A stretch of 16,725 bases of DNA from CAYGBW01 sp964348185 (GTDB taxonomy: Bacteria; Desulfobacterota; BSN033; WVXP01): contig CAYGBW010000170.1 in assembly GCA_964348185.1 (NCBI GenBank), positions 1-16,725 of the forward strand. Reading direction: 5' to 3'. Positions 6,510 to 12,505 of the stretch are shown one piece after another. The first letter of the stretch is position 1, and each line of letters starts with the position of its first letter. A model generated the notes under the pieces. The model was given only the letters and a program-made list of their open reading frames with translations, had not been told where the DNA came from and did not search any database. The position numbers were made by a program, and so were the translations under genes.

Positions 6510-8189
6510 TCACTTTATTCCCACCACCGCTTCGGCGATGTTGAAACAATGATCTCCGATTTTCTCAAAGTTGGTGAGCATGTCTATGAAAACAATGCCG
6601 GGGTCAACACCACAGATCCCCTCGTTGAGCCTCTTTAGGTGTCCCTCCCTCATGGTGTCCTCAAGGTAGTTGATCCTCCGCTCGTATGCGTCCGCCTCTG
6701 GTTTTATATTGCGGTTCCTCTCCCTTATTCCATCGGTCACCATTTCGAGGAATTTACGACTCACAGAATAGATCTCCCCCATGTCCTTTATGGCCATCTC
6801 CGTGAAGGGGAGCTTCAACGTCACCTTTTTCTCCACCAGGTGGCAGAGGTTTTCGGTGTGATCACCAATCCTCTCGATATTGTTCACCATGTGGATGACG
6901 GAATTGATTTCCTTGGAGTCCTCTGGTGAAAGGGGGCTCTGCGACGTCCTCACCAAAAAGGAGATGATCTCTCGTTGCAGGAGGTCTACGATCCCCTCTT
7001 TCTTCCTCACGAGTTCAAGCCCCTTCGTGGTGTCGGTGAAAAAGGCCTCCATGACCCCCTGGACCATGGTCAACGACATCTCTCCCATCCTCACCGTCTC
7101 GCTCCTTGCCTGCTCGATGGCCATGGGAGGCGAGTCCACGAATTTCGTATTGAGATATACCAGGTGAAACTCCTCGTCAGCCCGCCGTTGCGGGGTTATC
7201 CGCCTCGATATTTCGGCCAGTACTCCCAAAAAGGGCAAAAAGATCAGGGTGTTGACCACATTGAAAAACGTGTGGGCATTTGCAATGTGACGGGCAATAT
7301 AGGGCTTGTCCCCCAATTCCACGCCAAACCTCCTGGCCTCCGCCGCGGTCTTCGCCGTGAAGTCGGCAGATCCCGGTGCCAGCCAATCCACCACTTCTAT
7401 GAAGTAGGGAAAGAGCAACAAGACGTAAAGGACACCGACGACGTTAAACAGGGTATGGGCCTGGGCGGTTCTCCTGGCAGCGGTGTTGGTGCCAATGCTA
7501 GCCAGTTGAGCCGTAACGGTGGTTCCGATGTTGTCTCCCAAGATCAGGGCAACGCTCCCGTGAAAGGAGAGGAGCCCTGATGCTGCCAGGGTCATTGTAA
7601 TTCCGACCGTGACGCTGCTGCTCTGCATCATGACGGTGAAGAGGGTCCCCACCAAAACCCCCAGAAGGGGATTGCCGTCGAACTTAATAAAGATCTCCCG
7701 GACCATTGGAGCATTTTTCAAGGGACCCATAGCGGCTTTCATGAGGGCAAGACCGTAAAAGAGCATCCCGAACCCCATGATGACCTCTCCCATGGACCTC
7801 CACCTGTTGCCCTTGGCGAAGAGCCGCAATCCCACACCGACCCCGATGGCCGGCAGGGCGTAGTGGTGGATTTTGAAGGCAATGATCTGGGCGGTGACTG
7901 TGGTGCCGACGTTGGCCCCCAAGACGATGCCAATGGCTTGTTCCAAGGTCATGAGTCCCGCATTGACAAAACTGACAGCCATCACAGTTGTGGCGCTGCT
8001 GCTCTGGATGATAGTGGTAGCGGCAAGGCCCACAAAAGCCGCCACAAACCGGTTGTTGGTGAGGGCTTCCAAGATCCTCCTCAGCCTGTCCCCAGTAGCC
8101 TTCTGGAGCCCCTCAGACATGAATCTCATCCCGATGAAAAAGAGCCCCATTCCCCCTATCAGGCCAAAGACGAGCTCTCTCGTTCCCAT
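6510..8189 (-). CDS. Na+/phosphate cotransporter family protein with PhoU-like tail
   Basis: Inner-membrane transporter of the Na/Pi-cotransporter II-related family, likely moving phosphate with Na+. The two inverted-type repeats are obvious: QSSSATTVM at 62-70 with GANVGTTVTAQ near 91-101, then QSSSVTV at 189-195 with GDNIGTTVTAQ near 218-228. About residues 1-330 are membrane-embedded. The rest (about 350-559) is a helical PhoU-like domain with paired repeats HMVNNIERIGDHTENLCHL and MLTNFEKIGDHCFNIAE, the (N)xxxxxERIGDH signature that binds metals in PhoU. At 559 residues it has normal length. I start at ATG 8189 (MGTRELVFGLIGG), which fits homologues and has GGGGG upstream; a TTG at 8204 would add 5 residues. 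It is monocistronic and opposes tRNA-Leu. Its upstream region is the end of a MITE-like element, which may affect its promoter. Confidence 0.93.
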   Translation of the reverse strand: MGTRELVFGLIGGMGLFFIGMRFMSEGLQKATGDRLRRILEALTNNRFVAAFVGLAATTIIQSSSATTVMAVSFVNAGLMTLEQAIGIVLGANVGTTVTAQIIAFKIHHYALPAIGVGVGLRLFAKGNRWRSMGEVIMGFGMLFYGLALMKAAMGPLKNAPMVREIFIKFDGNPLLGVLVGTLFTVMMQSSSVTVGITMTLAASGLLSFHGSVALILGDNIGTTVTAQLASIGTNTAARRTAQAHTLFNVVGVLYVLLLFPYFIEVVDWLAPGSADFTAKTAAEARRFGVELGDKPYIARHIANAHTFFNVVNTLIFLPFLGVLAEISRRITPQRRADEEFHLVYLNTKFVDSPPMAIEQARSETVRMGEMSLTMVQGVMEAFFTDTTKGLELVRKKEGIVDLLQREIISFLVRTSQSPLSPEDSKEINSVIHMVNNIERIGDHTENLCHLVEKKVTLKLPFTEMAIKDMGEIYSVSRKFLEMVTDGIRERNRNIKPEADAYERRINYLEDTMREGHLKRLNEGICGVDPGIVFIDMLTNFEKIGDHCFNIAEAVVGIK

Positions 8190-8217
8190 AAAGGCTACCC
8201 CCAAACCCTTTTCTATC

Positions 8218-8420
8218 TAGTCGTCACTGAAAAACGCCCCCTGCGCTCTCTGTACGGAGTTTATGACCCGCTCTAAGGCTCGGTCGTTCGATCTTCCGAA
8301 CTCGGCCTGGCAGCCTCAGACAGCGGAACCTCGCCCCTTCGGGGGCACTCCCTTCGCCAAGACGGGTAGCCCCAAAAACTCCGTAATGTTCGCTGCAGGG
8401 ACATTTTTCAGTGACGACTA
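8218..8420. mobile_element. MITE-like element with 23-bp terminal inverted repeats
   Basis: The left end (8218-8240, starting TAGTCGTCACTGAAAAA) and the right end (8398-8420) are inverted copies with 2 mismatches in 23, both transitions. A second inverted pair, TACGGAGTTT at 8253-8262 and AAACTCCGTA at 8376-8385, continues the symmetry inward, and GCCCC-TTCG-GGGGC forms a small hairpin at 8333-8346. There is no open frame of note inside the 203 bp. A relative of the right half is at 15203-15270 and a solo end at 8466-8486, so it is a repeated family. The start lies 28 nt upstream of the transporter ATG. Confidence 0.7.
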
Positions 8421-8759
8421 TCTGGTCATTCCAAAATCGTATTTATCGACCTCGATCTCCTACCTCGTTGCCACTGAAAAACGCCCTTTCCCCCTCTCAA
8501 CCGAATGACACGGTTTTGGATGCATCCTGGTTTACCCCATTATAGTTGTTTCTGGCGGCTTATACTAGCAGTCTACGGGTTTTTCAATCAGAAAAGCTGG
8601 GTCAAAGAGAGGGTCCTCCTTCCGGTTTTTTTTCGGATGGAGCGACTACGGGCGGGGGCGGGCACGGGCGATATTGTCCTCCTTGATTTCGTCGTGGCTA
8701 CATGTTAAGTTCAATGAAGTGCATACGGGGCGAGCGCAGTTGAGGAGAAAGGGTTCTTG
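8421..8759. other. gene-free leader region before the MoxR gene
   Basis: No supported gene. A solo copy of the MITE-like end is at 8466-8486. A TATACT box at 8561-8566 resembles a -10 element but lacks a matching -35 box at normal spacing. A 67-codon open frame at 8505-8708 has no ribosome binding site or recognisable composition. GAGGAG at 8742-8747 and AAAGGG at 8748-8753 precede the next start. Confidence 0.5.
8466..8486. repeat. solo copy of the MITE-like terminal repeat
   Basis: The 21 nt from 8466 repeat the left end of the element at 8218, sharing CACTGAAAAACGCCC exactly, in the same orientation. No second inverted end is visible downstream in the window, so it is a solo end or a remnant of an adjacent copy. 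Confidence 0.6.
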
Positions 8760-10142
8760 ATGAACATAGGGAAGAAGGCAAAGCAAAAGGGATCTGTGGC
8801 TGAATTTCGCGACAACGGCGTCTATCAGGAGAGGGTCAAGGCGATTTATCGGTTCCTTGAGGAAAACCTCTATTTCAATCGGCCGGATATGGAAATCAAC
8901 GGTGAAAACTTCAATACCTCCCTCCTCTTCGGGCTTTTGACAGCCTTGAATCGGGGCAAGGAGCTGATTATCGGAGAGCCTGGAGTGGGAAAAACGACCT
9001 CCGCTGAGTTTGTGGGGTCCCTCATCTATCAGATCCCTGTGGGGGTCATTTGGGGGAGTGAGGTCTCAGGGCACCCGGAGCAAACAGAAGAGAAGATCAT
9101 TGGAAGACCCGATCTAGGGAAGTTGAACAAGGGGGTCGAGGAGGTTGTATGGACCCATTTTTCTCAAATCCCTGTCAAGATTGTGGATGAAATCAACCGT
9201 CTTCCTGAGACGAAGCAGAGTATGATTCTCGACGGCGTGGACCGGGGCAACTGGGACTATCTCAACGAGATGATCGTCAATGAGGAATACTGCCTTTTTG
9301 CAACGGCCAACTACCAAGATCAGGGGACAAACACCATCATCCCTCCCATGATTGACCGATTCGACGTCATCATCGAGTCACGCCACCCCGGGCCCAATAT
9401 CTCCTATCTCGTGGGGAGATACTGGGACAAGGAGAACATCCTCCGTCATCCGCAACTGGAAAGAGACCTTCAGGACACTTTGAACAGCAAGGCTCCCTAT
9501 CATGACAAGCTTCCCCAGGTGGAAGCGGTGTGTAAACGTTTTGGTCGGTTTCTCGATTCTCAACTTGGATTGAAGGTCCTTGATAAAGAGGACAGGAAAA
9601 TCATTCGCTCACAGATCGACCGGATAGAATTCAGTCTCGATGCAAGCGCATTCACTCGGACGGTGTTGGCAGAGCTGGCGTTCTGTTACTACCATGGGCA
9701 GAAACGATCCGTTGAAAACTGCGTCGAGGGGTGCCATTACACCGGGTACTTCTGTCATGACATTAAGAACTGCGCCTCCAATCGACTTCCCATGTCCATA
9801 AGAAGCTACAGTCAGGTTCTCGCATGGTTTCTAGAGGAAGAGGAGGTCGATATCGAGCACGTCAAGAAGGTGATTCCCTACACGATGGCCCATCGAATCC
9901 AATGGACAGATGAGTATTTGGCTCGGATGGAGAAGTCCAGACGGAACGATCCTTTCATGATCTTCCTGGCCAAGGAGGCTGTCAAAGGGATTCTCCGTCG
10001 CTACGACGAGCAGCGCGATCGGATTAAGGAGGCCTTGGGTGTAGGGTATCGCATTCTCAGAGGCGAGGATCTTGAGCCCCTTGACGGCGATCATCCTGTA
10101 TACCTGGAAATCAAAAAAGATCTCACTGTGGAGTGCTCATGA
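8760..10142 (+). CDS. MoxR-type AAA+ ATPase with four-cysteine cluster
   Basis: Predicted cytosolic AAA+ ATPase of the MoxR type, 460 residues. Walker A is GEPGVGKTT at 72-80, Walker B is VDEINR with Asp143 and Glu144, and sensor 1 is in ATANYQDQG with Asn184, followed by MIDRFDV, the usual family continuation. Unusual is a cluster C321-x3-C325-x6-C332-x5-C338, interspersed with His326 and His333, in the C-terminal lid region; it looks like a Zn or Fe-S site and is not a standard part of the MoxR fold. ATG 8760 is used, with a TTG one codon earlier as alternative. It overlaps the next gene by ATGA and is followed by a VWA gene. MoxR/VWA pairs (RavA/ViaA, NorQ/NorD, CbbQ/CbbO) activate or mature other enzymes, so a chaperone-like role is inferred; the client is unknown. 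Confidence 0.88.
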   Translation: MNIGKKAKQKGSVAEFRDNGVYQERVKAIYRFLEENLYFNRPDMEINGENFNTSLLFGLLTALNRGKELIIGEPGVGKTTSAEFVGSLIYQIPVGVIWGSEVSGHPEQTEEKIIGRPDLGKLNKGVEEVVWTHFSQIPVKIVDEINRLPETKQSMILDGVDRGNWDYLNEMIVNEEYCLFATANYQDQGTNTIIPPMIDRFDVIIESRHPGPNISYLVGRYWDKENILRHPQLERDLQDTLNSKAPYHDKLPQVEAVCKRFGRFLDSQLGLKVLDKEDRKIIRSQIDRIEFSLDASAFTRTVLAELAFCYYHGQKRSVENCVEGCHYTGYFCHDIKNCASNRLPMSIRSYSQVLAWFLEEEEVDIEHVKKVIPYTMAHRIQWTDEYLARMEKSRRNDPFMIFLAKEAVKGILRRYDEQRDRIKEALGVGYRILRGEDLEPLDGDHPVYLEIKKDLTVECS

Positions 10143-10840
10143 AGAACCCATTCGAGGAATTCGAAGATTTTCGAAGAGCGCGAAGAGATATCCCCCTGGA
10201 CAGGATCGTGAAGTCGAGAGATATCACCATGGCTCGGATCATGGAGGGGTATGAGAGGCTTCTGGAGGAAGAGGTAAAGGAACTGGTCTGGTTGGTTCAG
10301 TACAATACGGTTATTAAAGCTTATGCCAATGCCGAAAAGAATATAAAAGACCTGCAATTCAAGCCTGAGGACATTGAAGATTTCTGTTTTGAACTGGACA
10401 GCAGCGATCGCATTCCTTACATGATAACGGGACCGGCAGGGATCTATATTTCGGCTCTGTGCAACCACTGCGACGAAAGCGACATTGTCCTGAAGTTGGA
10501 GGATATTAGGACGCAGATCAACCTCCTGGGATATCGGCTGCCGGCGGGAAAGCGGCTCGCTATTGAGGGCAATGTCGGGGATTTTGTGGGAATCGGAATG
10601 GAGGGGGGCGAGGTAACCGTAGAGGGGAGTGCCAAAAACTATGCAGGCGCTGGGATGCGGAGTGGAAAGCTGGTCATTACAAAAAACGTCGGTCATCACA
10701 CTGGGGAATGGATGATGGGGGGCGAGATCCTTGCGGGCGGCAGGATCAGGGGACTGGGAAATATCATGGATGGAAAGGTCTATGAGAGAGACCAGTTGAT
10801 CTACCCGAAGGAAAGTCGATACCCTAATGTGAATTGTTGA
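10139..10840 (+). CDS. GXGXG beta-helix protein between MoxR and VWA genes
   Basis: A 233-residue protein. Residues about 142-220 are a GXGXG right-handed beta-helix: repeated turns GNVGDFVGIGMEGGEVTVEG, SAKNYAGAGMRSGKLVITKN and VGHHTGEWMMGGEILAGG. This fold is known from the C-terminal domain of glutamate synthase and from subunit C of formylmethanofuran dehydrogenase (FwdC/FmdC). The N-terminal 140 residues are mostly helical and charged and I do not recognise them; CNHCDES near 109 has two nearby cysteines. There is no signal peptide. The ATG at 10139 overlaps the MoxR stop by ATGA and has GGAG 5 nt upstream, so translation is coupled to the ATPase. It is far too small to be glutamate synthase, and no such enzyme is nearby. 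A scaffold or adaptor for the ATPase/VWA pair is an inference. Confidence 0.8.
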   Translation: MKNPFEEFEDFRRARRDIPLDRIVKSRDITMARIMEGYERLLEEEVKELVWLVQYNTVIKAYANAEKNIKDLQFKPEDIEDFCFELDSSDRIPYMITGPAGIYISALCNHCDESDIVLKLEDIRTQINLLGYRLPAGKRLAIEGNVGDFVGIGMEGGEVTVEGSAKNYAGAGMRSGKLVITKNVGHHTGEWMMGGEILAGGRIRGLGNIMDGKVYERDQLIYPKESRYPNVNC

Positions 10841-10857
10841 GGGGGTGCGCCATCCCC

Positions 10858-10926
10858 ATGAGTTCTCACGGGAAAACGACCCTCCGTCACCTTTCCATGG
10901 GAGAGGGCGAGCAGGTTAGGCCATGA
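10858..10926 (+). CDS. possible 22-codon leader coupled to the VWA gene
   Basis: An ATG at 10858 opens 22 codons (MSSHGKTTLRHLSMGEGEQV and two more) ending at TGA 10924-10926, which overlaps the VWA start as ATGA. GAGGGGG lies about 12 nt upstream. The VWA ATG itself has a poor ribosome binding site, so a coupling leader would make sense, but so short a frame can arise by chance. Confidence 0.2.
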   Translation: MSSHGKTTLRHLSMGEGEQVRP

Positions 10927-12488
10927 AAGACTCGGACCCGATTTACCGACTCTGGCAGAAAGTCAGGAAAAAGCACCTCTTCCCTGAGATCCCCGAGCCC
11001 GTCGTGGGAGATACCGATGGCAATGTTGCCATGGAGATGAAGAACAAGCAGATCACGCTGAGCGGGGACTTCTTGAACCGCCTGGCCCAAAAAATGGGGA
11101 TGGAAGATGCCCTTGAGGCGCTCCTCGATCACGGAATAGGCCATCATACCTACTGTCCATGGGATTTCAAAACCCATCTCGCCATCTACGCTGAGGCCAA
11201 GAGAGTCGTCAAAGACAAGGCCATGGCGAAGCGGGCGGCGGGGTTTTTCATGGACGTCGTGGCGGACACCAATTGTGTGAAGAGTAACGAGACCAAGCTT
11301 CCCGAGCTCTATCGGAACATCGAGAGGGGGCCCTTTGAAGAGGTGGTCGTTTCTCTCTATCAGAGAATTTGGGGACTGGATCTCAAATCAAAGGGGGACA
11401 GTGAAATCGTTCGCCGTCTCTCACGAATCCCTTATCTCGATAGGAAGCGGTGGCCTGACAGCGTGCACAGGTTCACCCGTGTCATCAAACAGCTGTTGGA
11501 AGAGGAACAGGAGCAACAGTCTCAGGGCCAGGGTGGACAGAAAGAGAACATGATGGGTGACCATGACCTGTCCGGTTTCTCCCAGGAGGAGGCGGATCAG
11601 GGCCTGAGAGACTTCGCAAGGGAGGCAGGGGGATTAAGGGAATTCAAAGAGATCATCGAGGATTTTGAAGGAGAGCTCAAGGAACTGGGGCATGGCGTAG
11701 AGGGAGGGATGGGTCGCGGAAGGGGAAAGATGATCGATGCGGATGTCCTTTACTATATGAAACTCGCGGAAAACTACTCAATCCCCCTTCGGAAGAAGTC
11801 TCTGGAGAAGAGAGGCTACATGCATCCCCATTCTCACAGGCCGTGGGAGGTGGGGAAGCCGGTTCAGGACGTCGATGTGTGGACGAGTTTCGGAAAAATC
11901 ATGCCCGGTATCACCCAGACCTGGAGAAAGACTTCGGGAAGAACCTTTGGAGATCAAGAGAGTGCACCAGACTGCATCATCTTGATCGACTCTTCGGGAA
12001 GCATGATCAATCCGAGGAAGAATCTATCCCATGCGGTTCTGGGCGCGGCTTGCGCCGCGGATGCCTATCTCAGAAACTCGGCCAGGGTCGCCGTGTACAA
12101 TTTCAGTGACGCCCCCATGGGAAATCGGGTGATTCTCGATTTCACCTCAGAAAGGCAGGCGATCTACAAGGTTCTGTGCAAGTATTTTGGGGGTGGAACT
12201 GCGCTGAATCTGAAAGATCTGGACCCCCTGTTGGAGATGGCTCAAACCCCAGACATCTTCTTGATCACTGACATGAAGATCACGAATCTCGGCAAAGTCA
12301 TCAACTATCTATCCACGATCGATAACCGCATCTCCGCCGTGTATATCGGAGACAATAACTATGCCCACCGGTTCAGGGAGGCCATGGGGGACAGGGGGAA
12401 CATCAGCATCTTCCACGTGGCTCAAAAAGAGGACATTCCCAAAATCGTTCTCGGCAAGATCAAGGAGTACTTCGGGGGGACCATTTGA
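10923..12488 (+). CDS. VWA-domain protein with degenerate zincin-like N-terminus
   Basis: A 521-residue, probably cytosolic protein without signal peptide. The C-terminal VWA domain (about 350-515) has an intact metal-ion-dependent adhesion site: DSSGS at 356-360, Thr426 in GGGTAL and Asp450 in LITDMKI. The N-terminal 180 residues resemble the zincin-like region of VWA-linked metallopeptidase families, with LLDHGIGHHTYCPWD at 67-81 and FMDVVADTN further on. The HExxH glutamate is Gly71 here (codon GGA), so peptidase activity is doubtful. Between them, about 200-230, is a Glu/Gln-rich low-complexity linker. It lies 82 nt after the GXGXG gene and two genes after a MoxR ATPase, the usual MoxR/VWA arrangement. 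It ends 17 nt from the opposing PBP gene with no room for a separate terminator. It is likely the substrate-recognition partner of the ATPase (inference). Confidence 0.87.
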   Translation: MKDSDPIYRLWQKVRKKHLFPEIPEPVVGDTDGNVAMEMKNKQITLSGDFLNRLAQKMGMEDALEALLDHGIGHHTYCPWDFKTHLAIYAEAKRVVKDKAMAKRAAGFFMDVVADTNCVKSNETKLPELYRNIERGPFEEVVVSLYQRIWGLDLKSKGDSEIVRRLSRIPYLDRKRWPDSVHRFTRVIKQLLEEEQEQQSQGQGGQKENMMGDHDLSGFSQEEADQGLRDFAREAGGLREFKEIIEDFEGELKELGHGVEGGMGRGRGKMIDADVLYYMKLAENYSIPLRKKSLEKRGYMHPHSHRPWEVGKPVQDVDVWTSFGKIMPGITQTWRKTSGRTFGDQESAPDCIILIDSSGSMINPRKNLSHAVLGAACAADAYLRNSARVAVYNFSDAPMGNRVILDFTSERQAIYKVLCKYFGGGTALNLKDLDPLLEMAQTPDIFLITDMKITNLGKVINYLSTIDNRISAVYIGDNNYAHRFREAMGDRGNISIFHVAQKEDIPKIVLGKIKEYFGGTI

Positions 12489-12505
12489 CCACGCCGAAGG
12501 TGTGG

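Noticed and set aside
6975..7580. 201-codon + strand frame opposite the phosphate transporter
   Set aside because: The - strand frame carries clear QSSS and PhoU-like motifs; this one is a shadow.
8561..8566. TATACT as promoter for the MoxR operon
   Set aside because: No acceptable -35 box at 16-18 nt spacing; TTGTTT is only 9 nt away.
8505..8708. 67-codon frame upstream of the MoxR gene
   Set aside because: There is no ribosome binding site, the composition is unlike a protein and no motif is present; left as non-coding.
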